Part shown: piece after piece, positions 45,412 to 52,493 of the stretch
How positions within the stretch are numbered: the first letter of the stretch is position 1
How the letters are laid out: each line of letters begins with the position of its first letter
DNA from: Bacteroidota bacterium
GTDB lineage: Bacteria > Bacteroidota > Bacteroidia > Chitinophagales > Chitinophagaceae
Length of the DNA: 52,493 nt
Assembly: GCA_022708055.1 (NCBI GenBank)
Contig: JAKIZK010000005.1
Location: 1 to 52,493, forward strand
Reading direction: 5' to 3'
Notes under the pieces: model-generated
Told to the model about the DNA's origin: nothing
The model's input: only the letters and a program-made list of their open reading frames with translations
The model's database searches: none
Program-made: the position numbers and the translations under genes

Positions 45412-45419
45412 TAACTTTG
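45412..45419 (+). promoter_or_regulatory. Candidate -7 promoter element for the MacB-type permease
   Basis: TAACTTTG matches TAnnTTTG and ends 4 nt before the ATG at 45424, with a TTG at 45394-45396 fifteen nt upstream. The message would begin at or inside the start codon, so either it is leaderless or translation starts at the next Met (45466). Confidence 0.45.
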
Positions 45420-45423
45420 CTCC

Positions 45424-46677
45424 ATGCTTCGCCGCAATATTGAAATTATTGGCAGCAGCCTGAAGATGGCTTTGCAGGAACTTCGAAAAAACAAGCTCCG
45501 CACTTTTCTTTCTTTGTTTGGTATTACAATTGGTATCTTTTGCATCATCAGTGTGTTGGCAGTAGTAAACAGTCTGGAACAAAATATTCAAAACGAAGTA
45601 AAAGCGTTGGGCACCAATACGATTTATTTAGACAAATGGAATTATGCTGACGGTGGCGGGCCCAGTGCACCCTGGTGGAAATATGTAAACCGCCCCTCAC
45701 CCCGTTACGATGAAATGAAGCAAATAATGGAACGGGCGCCAGGAGCTCAATATGCTGCTTTTAAAATTAATGTGACTGATGCCGTAGAATATGGAGGCAA
45801 CAGTTTGAATGGAGTAAAACTATACGGCATATCCGAGCAGTTCAACGATATACAACCCATTGAAATGGGAAGTGGTCGGTTTATTTCCGGCGCCGAATTT
45901 AACAGAGGCGGCAACGTATTGGTAATTGGCGATAATGTAGCTACTCAACTATTCGGTTCGGCAGAGATTGCGCTGGGCAAACAGGTATCTGCAAGAGGTA
46001 GTAATTTTCAGATAATCGGTGTAATAAAAAAACAAGGCAAACAATTAATTGGTGGATGGAACTTTGATGACAATGTAGTATTGCCTTACAAATTTGCCCG
46101 CACGATTATGGACGAAAGAAAAGCAGACCCGCTCATTATGATCAAGGGTAAAGAAAATCTTTCCAGCGTGGCGCTTAAAGATGAACTGACTGGTGCCGTA
46201 CGTGCTGTACACAAATTAACTCCCGTAAAAGAAGATGATTTTACATTAAATGACATTAATGATTTAAGCGCAGCTATCAGCAGTGCATTTGTTAGTCTGA
46301 ATATTGGTGGATGGGTTATTGCAGCACTTTCGTTGATTGTTGGCATGTTTGGCGTTGCCAATATTATGTTTGTATCAGTAAGAGAACGCACCAGCCAGAT
46401 AGGATTGAAAAAAGCTATTGGCGCAAAACGAAGCGTAATACAATCAGAGTTTTTACTTGAGTCAGCATTTCTTTGTATTGTAGGAGGCATCATCGGGTTG
46501 ATACTGGTTTTTCTACTTACCAAAATCTTATCAGGCGTGTTAGACTTTCCTGTTTTTATATCAACTACCAACATGGCATTAGCCATTCTCATTTGCATCA
46601 TTACAGGCATTGGTGCCGGTTTTATTCCGGCAAGGCAGGCTGCCAGAATGGACCCGGTGGTGGCCATCAGAAGCTAA
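45424..46677 (+). CDS. MacB/FtsX-type ABC transporter permease
   Basis: A 417-aa membrane protein of the MacB family, mechanotransmission-type permeases that pair with a LolD-like ATPase. One membrane helix follows the typical LRKNKLRTFLSLFGITIGIF (about 21-40). A large periplasmic domain comes next (about 55-280, with GSGRFISGAEFNRGGNVLVIG inside). Three C-terminal helices then include the signature VRERTSQIGLKKAIGAKRS (about 320-338) and a final RMDPVVAIRS. No ATPase or adaptor gene lies beside it here. It may export a peptide, lipoprotein or drug; the substrate is unknown. Confidence 0.88.
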   Translation: MLRRNIEIIGSSLKMALQELRKNKLRTFLSLFGITIGIFCIISVLAVVNSLEQNIQNEVKALGTNTIYLDKWNYADGGGPSAPWWKYVNRPSPRYDEMKQIMERAPGAQYAAFKINVTDAVEYGGNSLNGVKLYGISEQFNDIQPIEMGSGRFISGAEFNRGGNVLVIGDNVATQLFGSAEIALGKQVSARGSNFQIIGVIKKQGKQLIGGWNFDDNVVLPYKFARTIMDERKADPLIMIKGKENLSSVALKDELTGAVRAVHKLTPVKEDDFTLNDINDLSAAISSAFVSLNIGGWVIAALSLIVGMFGVANIMFVSVRERTSQIGLKKAIGAKRSVIQSEFLLESAFLCIVGGIIGLILVFLLTKILSGVLDFPVFISTTNMALAILICIITGIGAGFIPARQAARMDPVVAIRS

Positions 46678-46732
46678 ATAGAATTTATAACCGCTATCTC
46701 AGTTGCATTTGCGAAATTTGCAAAACGCTATC

Positions 46733-47773
46733 ATGCCTCACATACTTGCAATAGAATCTTCCTGCGATGAAACATCGGCTGCCGTTTGTATTGACGGTGC
46801 CATCTGTTCCAATATCATTGCAACGCAAAAAGTACATGAACAATATGGTGGTGTGGTACCCGAGCTCGCCAGCCGTGCACATTTGCAAAACATAGTACCC
46901 GTAGTGCAGGCCGCTTTGAAAGCAGCCGGATGCAGTCTTACGCAGATGAATGCCATCGCATTTACACAAGCTCCCGGTTTAATAGGTTCACTACTCGTAG
47001 GCGCACAGTTTGCAAAATCATTGGCTCAATCTTTACACATTCCATTGATTGCTGTTCATCACATGCAGGCACATGTGTTGGCCAATTTAATAGATGACCC
47101 CAAACCTGAATTTCCTTTTCTCTGCCTTACCGTAAGTGGCGGGCACACACAAATTGTATTGAGCGAATCTCCCTCCAACATGAAAGTAATTGGCGAAACC
47201 ATTGACGATGCAGCAGGAGAAGCTTTTGATAAATCGGCAAAACTGCTGGGGCTTCCCTACCCCGGCGGACCCTTGATTGATAAATATGCAAAAGAAGGAA
47301 ACCCTAACCGATTTGTTTTTCCTGAACCTCAAATTCCCGGATTGAATTTTAGCTTCAGCGGTTTAAAAACTTCCATTCTATATTTTTTACAAAATGCCGG
47401 AAAAAGTAATTTGTATAAAGAAGAATTTGCCACCACGGAAGCCGAGCGAATTGAATTCATAGAAAATAACCTGGCTGACATTTGTGCTTCTATTCAAAAC
47501 CGCATTGTTACCATCTTATTAAATAAACTTAAAAAGGCTTCCATAGAAACGGGTATCAAGAACATTTGTCTGGCAGGTGGAGTATCTGCCAATAGTGGAC
47601 TTCGAAAAGCATTTGAAGAAATGGGTAACAAATACAAATGGAAAACATTTATTCCGGCTTTTCAATATTGTACTGATAATGCCGGCATGATCGCAATAAC
47701 CGGATATTATAAATACCTGAACGAGCAGTTCGCAGATTTATCGGTTGGCAGTACAGCCCGCGCTGAATGGTAA
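46733..47773 (+). CDS. tsaD: tRNA t6A37 threonylcarbamoyltransferase TsaD
   Basis: TsaD transfers the threonylcarbamoyl group to A37 of ANN-decoding tRNAs, acting with TsaB and TsaE. The 346-aa ASKHA-fold protein has the start MPHILAIESSCDETSAAV (the first strand and phosphate loop), and the metal-binding pair His110 and His114 in HHMQAH. Further blocks are LTVSGGHTQIVL, TIDDAAGEAFDKSAKLLGL and the C-terminal CTDNAGMIA. I chose the ATG at 46733 rather than 46703, because the family starts there. It is 13 nt upstream of trmN6, another tRNA-modification gene, which suggests cotranscription. Confidence 0.95.
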   Translation: MPHILAIESSCDETSAAVCIDGAICSNIIATQKVHEQYGGVVPELASRAHLQNIVPVVQAALKAAGCSLTQMNAIAFTQAPGLIGSLLVGAQFAKSLAQSLHIPLIAVHHMQAHVLANLIDDPKPEFPFLCLTVSGGHTQIVLSESPSNMKVIGETIDDAAGEAFDKSAKLLGLPYPGGPLIDKYAKEGNPNRFVFPEPQIPGLNFSFSGLKTSILYFLQNAGKSNLYKEEFATTEAERIEFIENNLADICASIQNRIVTILLNKLKKASIETGIKNICLAGGVSANSGLRKAFEEMGNKYKWKTFIPAFQYCTDNAGMIAITGYYKYLNEQFADLSVGSTARAEW

Positions 47774-47786
47774 AAAAATCAATTTC

Positions 47787-48503
47787 GTGTCAAATACTTT
47801 TTTTAAATTCAAACAATTTATAATTCATCAGGATAAATGTGCCATGAAGGTAACTACCGACAGTTGTCTTTTCGGTAGTTTGCTTCCGGTTACAAATTCA
47901 ATAAATGTTTTGGACATAGGCACTGGCACAGGCTTGCTTGCTTTAATGTATGCACAAAAAAACCCGAAATCGAATATAGATGCCATTGAAATAGATGCAA
48001 CGGCTGCTTCACAGGCAAAAGAAAATGCAGTAGCCTCTCCCTGGTCAAACAAGATAAACATCATAGCCGCAGATGCAAAACATTTTCAGTTTACAAAAAA
48101 ATATCATCTCATTTTCAGTAACCCGCCTTTTTATGAAAATGAAATGAGTGGCAACGATGACAAAAGAAACAAAGCACATCATGACGATGGGCTGAAGCTT
48201 GTTGAAGTGCTACAGCTTATTAAAAACAATATGGACAACAGCGGAAAATTTTACTTATTGCTGCCTTATAAAAGAAAAGAAGAAATTATTAATCTGCTAG
48301 CACAACAGAAACTTGCAATTGAAAAACTATTATTCGTCCGTCAGTCGTCAAGCCATAGTTATTTCCGCATGATAATACAGGGCTGTCATTTGCCAAATGC
48401 ACCCAAAGAAGTTGAATTTGAAGAAATAAGTATTAAAGATCGTAACGAGAACTACACACAGGAGTTTACCAGCTTACTGAAGGATTATTATCTTAAACTT
48501 TAA
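47787..48503 (+). CDS. trmN6: tRNA1(Val) (adenine37-N6)-methyltransferase
   Basis: A 238-aa SAM-dependent methyltransferase matching TrmN6 (YfiC), which makes m6A37 in tRNA-Val. The start MSNTFFKFKQFIIHQD and the following CAMKVTTDSCLFGS are the family signature. Motif I is DIGTGTG (43-49), and the catalytic NPPF is at 112-115, followed by YENEM. I chose GTG at 47787, since the signature begins exactly there and the longer in-frame reading runs into tsaD. It follows tsaD by 13 nt. E. coli TrmN6 acts on the same anticodon-loop position number that TsaD modifies in other tRNAs. Confidence 0.92.
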   Translation: MSNTFFKFKQFIIHQDKCAMKVTTDSCLFGSLLPVTNSINVLDIGTGTGLLALMYAQKNPKSNIDAIEIDATAASQAKENAVASPWSNKINIIAADAKHFQFTKKYHLIFSNPPFYENEMSGNDDKRNKAHHDDGLKLVEVLQLIKNNMDNSGKFYLLLPYKRKEEIINLLAQQKLAIEKLLFVRQSSSHSYFRMIIQGCHLPNAPKEVEFEEISIKDRNENYTQEFTSLLKDYYLKL

Positions 48504-48520
48504 ACACTGCTATTTTCATT

Positions 48521-49720
48521 TTAACTGCCGGCATAAGATTCCAGATAACTATATGGTTCAGTTAATTTCCCTTGTTTTACCATCGTTGCGCTGTCTATAA
48601 TGGCAGAGCCTTTTCCGGTCAGGTCTTCCAGTATATGCTTTATCAATTGCTCACCAAAATAGCGGCTGGCATCACGCGGTAGTTCGTTTGGCAAATTGCC
48701 CACAGCCATTATATCTATTGAAGTATTCAGATAAGGAGCTGTTTTTTGCAGACTTTGTTTGTCAATACCATAAACGGGGTCTTCCATGGTTTGGTCGCCT
48801 ACATTGATAGGTACTGATCCATCAGCGTCATCGGTTATATCGGCAATGGTTTGAATAATAAAATCATTTCGCTTTACATCATCATTCTCAAATAATCGAG
48901 GTACGCCCTTGTCCCAATAAACACCATTCATCAAAATATCCGTTTGCGCAGCATAAGGCAAAAACTTACACCGATACAAATGTGGTTGTTGATGAAAATC
49001 TTCACGATTGTATTTTCCATTTTCAATATGTTCATATAAATCGCCTGATTTGAGTTGTGTATAAACCGGATAAGAGAAACGGCGGGTAAGGTAATCATCG
49101 GGTTCTACTTCATGTATGCCCATCAGATTCATTATTTCCAAAATTCCATGTGCCACTCTTCCCGACCCGGTTACGGCAATTTTTACATTGGGCAATCGAA
49201 GTCCAAAATACTGATGTATCAGTTCCCGAAAACTCCTTTGCTTATATACACGATCCAGTTTGAACAGCCCTGTACGTTCGCCATAAGCCATCATGCCATT
49301 GTGTGCACCTACCACACCCGCAAAAAAACCAAAACCGATGATACGTTGGCCATCATCATGCTCCAGACATTCATAATCAATCAGCGTAATTTGCTTTTCA
49401 ATAATCGCCTTCAACAGTTTTTGATTATGCGGCTGCATTTTTTTGGTGTGCGAAAAGAAAAGATATGTTTTACCGTTAATCAGGTTTTGAACAGGCACTT
49501 CTTTTATACCCAGTAGTATGTCGCAGTCTGATACATCATCCACCACCTGAACGCCTGCTATCTGGTATTCTTTATCGGTAAAGCACCTGTCGGGTGATGA
49601 TTGTGCCACTACTTTTATTTGTGGTGCATTTTTATGTATCCATTTACATTGAGGCGGCGTAAGTGCCACGCGGTTATCGGCAGGAATTTTTCCCTCTCTT
49701 ATAAGTCCAATTTTTATCAT
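48521..49720 (-). CDS. Saccharopine-dehydrogenase/LKR-like NAD(P) oxidoreductase
   Basis: A 399-aa cytoplasmic oxidoreductase of the alanine dehydrogenase/PNT fold. It resembles the lysine-2-oxoglutarate reductase domain of eukaryotic AASS and fungal Lys1. Diagnostic stretches are LLGIKEVPVQNLINGKTYLF (about 69-88), SHTKKMQPHNQKLL (about 90-103), and LIDYECLEHDDGQRIIGFGF (about 113-132) before FAGVVGAHN. The dinucleotide site is VKIAVTGSGRVAHGI (about 179-193). Saccharopine formation or breakdown in lysine metabolism is plausible, but the partner domain is absent and the substrate is unproven. It stands alone on the minus strand. Confidence 0.8.
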   Translation of the reverse strand: MIKIGLIREGKIPADNRVALTPPQCKWIHKNAPQIKVVAQSSPDRCFTDKEYQIAGVQVVDDVSDCDILLGIKEVPVQNLINGKTYLFFSHTKKMQPHNQKLLKAIIEKQITLIDYECLEHDDGQRIIGFGFFAGVVGAHNGMMAYGERTGLFKLDRVYKQRSFRELIHQYFGLRLPNVKIAVTGSGRVAHGILEIMNLMGIHEVEPDDYLTRRFSYPVYTQLKSGDLYEHIENGKYNREDFHQQPHLYRCKFLPYAAQTDILMNGVYWDKGVPRLFENDDVKRNDFIIQTIADITDDADGSVPINVGDQTMEDPVYGIDKQSLQKTAPYLNTSIDIMAVGNLPNELPRDASRYFGEQLIKHILEDLTGKGSAIIDSATMVKQGKLTEPYSYLESYAGS

Positions 49721-49839
49721 ATAGCAGGCAGATTAACGAAAGGTTACAAAGTTGCTCTATAAACTTCTTTTAACCAACTGATTTTTGTCAAAAAAAAATG
49801 GATACCTGTCATCTTGATATATTATTTCCGAAACCGGGA

Positions 49840-49863
49840 AACTTGCTCACTGCTGCGCAAGTT
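49840..49863. promoter_or_regulatory. Inverted repeat in the hscB promoter
   Basis: AACTTGC (49840-49846) and GCAAGTT (49857-49863) form a perfect 7-bp inverted repeat with a 10-bp spacer. It spans the presumed -33 TTG (49843-49845) and ends 5 bp before the -7 element, a position where a bound repressor would block RNA polymerase. No regulator is identified. Confidence 0.4.
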
Positions 49864-49868
49864 ATTTG

Positions 49869-49876
49869 TAAATTTG
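49869..49876 (+). promoter_or_regulatory. Candidate promoter of hscB (-33 TTG and -7 TAAATTTG)
   Basis: TAAATTTG matches TAnnTTTG exactly. A TTG at 49843-49845 lies 23 nt upstream, within the Bacteroidota spacing range. It ends 58 nt before the hscB ATG in the 214-bp gap 49721-49934. Confidence 0.48.
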
Positions 49877-49934
49877 CACCTGAATAGTTGCAAAACCTCA
49901 AACTATTCAATTGACACAAACCAGCAATTGACTG

Positions 49935-50435
49935 ATGAATTATTTCGAACTGTTTGATATTCCGATTCAATTTGTAATTGACAAAAAGTCAATTCCCAAA
50001 AAATATTTTGAACTGAGCCGGCTTTATCACCCCGATTTATATGTAAATGCTTCTGATGAAGAAAAAGCGTTGATGCTGGAAAAAACCACCATGCTCAATA
50101 AAGCTTTTAAAACCTTTCAGCATAGCGGCGACACTTTAAAATATGTACTTGAATTAAAGGGTTTGTTGCAAAAAGATGAAAAATACCAATTGCCTGCTAC
50201 TTTTTTGATGGAGGTTATGGAAATAAATGAAGCCATTACAGAGGGAGGAGCAACGGAAGAAACTGTGAATAGAATAGAACAATTAGAAACGGAAATATAT
50301 GAACCTGTTAAAGAAATTGTGGAGGGCTATCAGGAGGGCATTAGTTCCGAAAAAGAGTTGCTGCAAGTAAAAGATTATTATTTCAAAAAAAAATACCTTG
50401 ACCGCATACAGCAGCAATTAAACGGAATGACTTAA
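49935..50435 (+). CDS. hscB: Fe-S cluster co-chaperone HscB
   Basis: HscB is a J-type co-chaperone that brings the scaffold IscU to the Hsp70 HscA during iron-sulfur cluster transfer. The 166-aa protein starts MNYFELFDIPIQF, has the HPD motif at 32-34 (SRLYHPDLY) that stimulates the Hsp70 ATPase, and ends in a three-helix C-terminal domain (about 85-166). Family spacing MLNKAFKTF and LPATFLMEVMEINEA supports HscB over a general DnaJ. No other isc genes are next to it. tRNA-Leu follows 20 nt downstream. Confidence 0.93.
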   Translation: MNYFELFDIPIQFVIDKKSIPKKYFELSRLYHPDLYVNASDEEKALMLEKTTMLNKAFKTFQHSGDTLKYVLELKGLLQKDEKYQLPATFLMEVMEINEAITEGGATEETVNRIEQLETEIYEPVKEIVEGYQEGISSEKELLQVKDYYFKKKYLDRIQQQLNGMT

Positions 50436-50455
50436 TATTGCAGCCCGAAACAAAA

Positions 50456-50539
50456 GCCCAGATGGCGGAACTGGTAGACGCGTCAGACTCAAAATCTGGT
50501 GTCCGCAAGGATGTGCAGGTTCGATTCCTGTTCTGGGCA
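50456..50539 (+). tRNA. tRNA-Leu (CAA)
   Basis: A complete class II cloverleaf of 84 nt. The acceptor stem is GCCCAGA/TCTGGGC with discriminator A. The D arm contains GCGGAACTGGTAGACGC. The anticodon arm is TCAGA-CTCAAAA-TCTGG with anticodon CAA. A long variable arm (TGTCC-GCAA-GGATG) and a T arm with TTCGATT complete it. The long variable arm and A73 fit leucine. CCA is not encoded. A short reading frame across it is not a gene. Confidence 0.96.
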
Positions 50540-50547
50540 CAGTTTTT

Positions 50548-50579
50548 AAAGACAACTTTTTCAAGAGTTGTCTTTTTTT
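50548..50579 (+). terminator. Intrinsic terminator after tRNA-Leu
   Basis: AAAGACAACT (50548-50557) pairs with AGTTGTCTTT (50566-50575) around an 8-nt loop, followed by further T. It lies 8 nt after the tRNA and would end its transcript. Confidence 0.85.
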
Positions 50580-50664
50580 ATGTCATTTCCTCATTGAAAA
50601 CATATAAAATGGCTTCTTTTACAGAACTTAGTCATTCCAAAAAAATCAATCTATTTTATTACAG

Positions 50665-52338
50665 ATGAGAAAATATGTTATCGTTGCTGCCAGTGTTATA
50701 ATGGCATCCTGCAGCAATAAAAAGAAAGCAGATTTACTGGTTTATAATGCCCATATTTATACTATCGATTCCGGTTTTTCAAAAACCGATGCTATGGCCA
50801 TTGCCAATGGTAAAATATTGGCCACCGGTCAAAAAGAGGCATTGGAAAAAGAATTTGATGCCAAAGAAAAATTAGACGCTGATGGAAAATATATTTATCC
50901 CGGTTTTATTGATGCGCATGCACATTTTGCAGGATATGGCAACAGTCTGCAGGCAGTAAACCTGGTGGGCACCCAAAGCTGGGATGAAGTATTGCAGCGC
51001 ACCCGAGCGTTTGCACAAAAAAATCCTGAAGGCTGGATACAGGGACGTGGCTGGGATCAAAACGACTGGGCTGATAAATCATTTCCGGTAAACGACTCGA
51101 TAAATAAATATTTTCCGGACAGACCCGTTGTGCTAACCCGCATCGACGGCCACGCCGCCATTGCCAACAATAAAGCATTGCAACTTGCCGGAATCAAAGC
51201 AGATGAAAAAATAGATGGCGGCGAAATTATTTTAAGACAAGCCACCGGAAAAATAAATATCAGCTCCGGCGAAAACGCAATTGAAAAAATGACCGGGGTT
51301 TTGGTTGATAATGCGATGGAAAAGGTTTTTTCAAAAATTCCTGCACAATCGCAGGCTCAATTATCCAAAGCACTTAAAGAAGCAGAAGCAAATTGTTTTG
51401 CCGTAGGGCTTACCACCATTGATGATTGCGGACTAAGCTATCAACAAATGGAGAAAATTAAAGCCATGCAGGATGCCGGTGAAATAAAGATGCGACTTTA
51501 TATCATGCTCAGCGATGCTCCTGAAAATTATGAATATGCTGCAAAAAAGGGAAAAATAAAAACCGACCGGCTTACGGTAAGTGGATTTAAAGTATATGGA
51601 GATGGTGCATTAGGCTCCCGAGGTGCTTGTTTATTGGAGCCTTATAGCGACAAACCGGATCATTACGGTTTTTTATTAAGCAGTCCTCAGCATTTTGATT
51701 CGGTTGCAAAAATAATTTCTAAACTGGGCTGGCAAATGTGTACACATGCCATTGGCGATAGTGGCAATCGTACCATTCTAAATACTTACGCCAAATATTT
51801 AAAAGGCAAAAATGATTTGCGCTGGAGAATTGAACATGCACAGGTGGTGAACAAAAACGACTTTCAGTTATTTGGAGCATACAGCATCATCCCATCAGTA
51901 CAACCCACACATGCCACCAGCGATATGTATTGGGCCGGCGACCGGCTGGGTGCCGAAAGAGTAAAAGGAGCTTATGCATTTAAAGATTTAATGATGCAAA
52001 ATGGTTGGGTGGCATTAGGCACCGATTTTCCTGTGGAAGATATTTCTCCATTCAAAACATTTTATGCAGCCGTAATCAGAAAAGATGCAAAAGGATGGCC
52101 GGCTATAGGCTATCAAATGGAAAATGCATTGAGCCGGCAAGATGCGCTTCGTGGCATGACGATATGGGCAGCCCGGGCAAATTTTGAAGAAAAGGAAAAA
52201 GGCAGTTTGGAAAAAGGAAAATTTGCAGATTTTATAATTTTAGACAAAGACCTGATGACGACAGATGAAAAAGATTTATTACAAATTCAGGTTTTGAAAA
52301 CATTTGTAGGCGGTGAAAAAGTTTATGAGCGGAAATAA
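50665..52338 (+). CDS. YtcJ-type metal-dependent amidohydrolase lipoprotein
   Basis: A 557-aa amidohydrolase of the YtcJ/AepA-like group. The signal peptide ends in a lipobox (MASC, Cys16), so the enzyme is probably anchored in the envelope. The metal site opens with GFIDAHAHF (His85 and His87). The further blocks WIQGRGWDQNDW, RIDGHAAIANNKAL, and the late HAIGDSGN and RIEHAQ motifs carry additional metal ligands. The final ALGTDFPVE has the conserved Asp. Members hydrolyse C-N bonds of amides or carbamate-like compounds, but substrates of this branch are mostly unknown. It follows the tRNA-Leu terminator and stands alone. Confidence 0.87.
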   Translation: MRKYVIVAASVIMASCSNKKKADLLVYNAHIYTIDSGFSKTDAMAIANGKILATGQKEALEKEFDAKEKLDADGKYIYPGFIDAHAHFAGYGNSLQAVNLVGTQSWDEVLQRTRAFAQKNPEGWIQGRGWDQNDWADKSFPVNDSINKYFPDRPVVLTRIDGHAAIANNKALQLAGIKADEKIDGGEIILRQATGKINISSGENAIEKMTGVLVDNAMEKVFSKIPAQSQAQLSKALKEAEANCFAVGLTTIDDCGLSYQQMEKIKAMQDAGEIKMRLYIMLSDAPENYEYAAKKGKIKTDRLTVSGFKVYGDGALGSRGACLLEPYSDKPDHYGFLLSSPQHFDSVAKIISKLGWQMCTHAIGDSGNRTILNTYAKYLKGKNDLRWRIEHAQVVNKNDFQLFGAYSIIPSVQPTHATSDMYWAGDRLGAERVKGAYAFKDLMMQNGWVALGTDFPVEDISPFKTFYAAVIRKDAKGWPAIGYQMENALSRQDALRGMTIWAARANFEEKEKGSLEKGKFADFIILDKDLMTTDEKDLLQIQVLKTFVGGEKVYERK

Positions 52339-52400
52339 GCAACAGGACTTGTACCTAAAATGTAAAAATTGCCTTTACAAAAATTCAAATACACCAGACA

Positions 52401-52493
52401 ATGATTTCAAGAAAATTTATTTTTGGCGGACTTATCATCTTTCTGGCTTTTGGGCTGGGCATGTTTTTTTTGATTAGAGGTTGCCTGTCAAAA
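52401..52493 (+). CDS. N-terminal fragment of a membrane or exported protein (cut by window edge)
   Basis: An open frame of 31 codons runs from an ATG at 52401 to the window edge. It encodes a basic start (MISRKF), a hydrophobic helix of about 20 residues with GG and GLG, then a Cys-containing turn. It could be a signal anchor or a lipoprotein-like signal, but too little is visible to name it. It begins 62 nt after the amidohydrolase stop. Confidence 0.45.
   Translation, partial: MISRKFIFGGLIIFLAFGLGMFFLIRGCLSK

Noticed and set aside
46086-46667. A 193-codon open frame antisense to the MacB-type permease.
   Set aside because: The permease signature motifs occupy the sense strand here. The antisense protein is low in recognisable structure and has no promoter.
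50438-50668. A short open frame crossing tRNA-Leu.
   Set aside because: The sequence folds as a complete tRNA followed by a terminator. The frame is accidental.
1-52493. CRISPR arrays, rRNA genes, insertion sequences.
   Set aside because: No regularly spaced repeats, rRNA segments, transposase motifs or terminal inverted repeats were found.

Overview
The window looks like a chromosomal segment of a Bacteroidota bacterium, most likely close to Chitinophagaceae. The basis is family content (the DUF3822-RsmD pair, BshB1, futalosine-type MqnA, a Cys-type CcmE next to a large CcmF-like protein, DUF4294), repeated TAnnTTTG -7 promoter elements, the near absence of Shine-Dalgarno sequences, and several TTG/GTG starts. 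The species assignment is inference. I see no integrase, transposase, phage gene, CRISPR array or rRNA.

Layout. 1-3204 (minus): DUF3822, rsmD, lpxK and a 3'-truncated rnr. 3304-8100: a MATE exporter, a small very basic protein, two secreted unknowns, a YggS-type PLP protein and an acyl-CoA dehydrogenase. 8314-11325: cytochrome c maturation (ccmE, ccmF-like). 11423-15881: DUF4294, bacillithiol deacetylase BshB1, a fatty-acid desaturase behind nested inverted repeats, a ureohydrolase and a membrane protein. 15931-19721: an FKBP lipoprotein, a small membrane protein, an HU-TM-SPOR protein, tRNA-Cys, a uridine-phosphorylase-like enzyme and dapF. 19780-22289: CorA, Nudix, a YhhQ-type queuosine-precursor transporter and a small membrane protein.

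22344-33841 is a surface-polysaccharide locus: a YfhO-type membrane protein, four glycosyltransferases (GT4, GT2, GT4, GT2), an FkbM methyltransferase, and on the minus strand gmd, a GDP-fucose-synthase/ColC-type epimerase-reductase and a DegT-fold protein. The DegT-fold protein has His-His where aminotransferases have the PLP lysine, which is the ColD-type 3-dehydratase signature. A GT11 alpha-1,2-fucosyltransferase-like gene sits beside them. Together they suggest synthesis and transfer of GDP-L-colitose (or a related 3,6-dideoxyhexose) and/or GDP-L-fucose.

33831-52493 is mostly housekeeping: mqnA and purB from overlapping divergent promoters, prfC, a MacB-type permease, tsaD, trmN6, a saccharopine-dehydrogenase-like protein, hscB, tRNA-Leu(CAA), a YtcJ-type amidohydrolase lipoprotein and the start of another membrane protein. 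Inside it lies a self-contained pair of giant genes of unknown function (36200-43669; 1112 and 1367 aa). The first has a Tat-like signal and the second has no signal. This pair is the best candidate for an undescribed system here.
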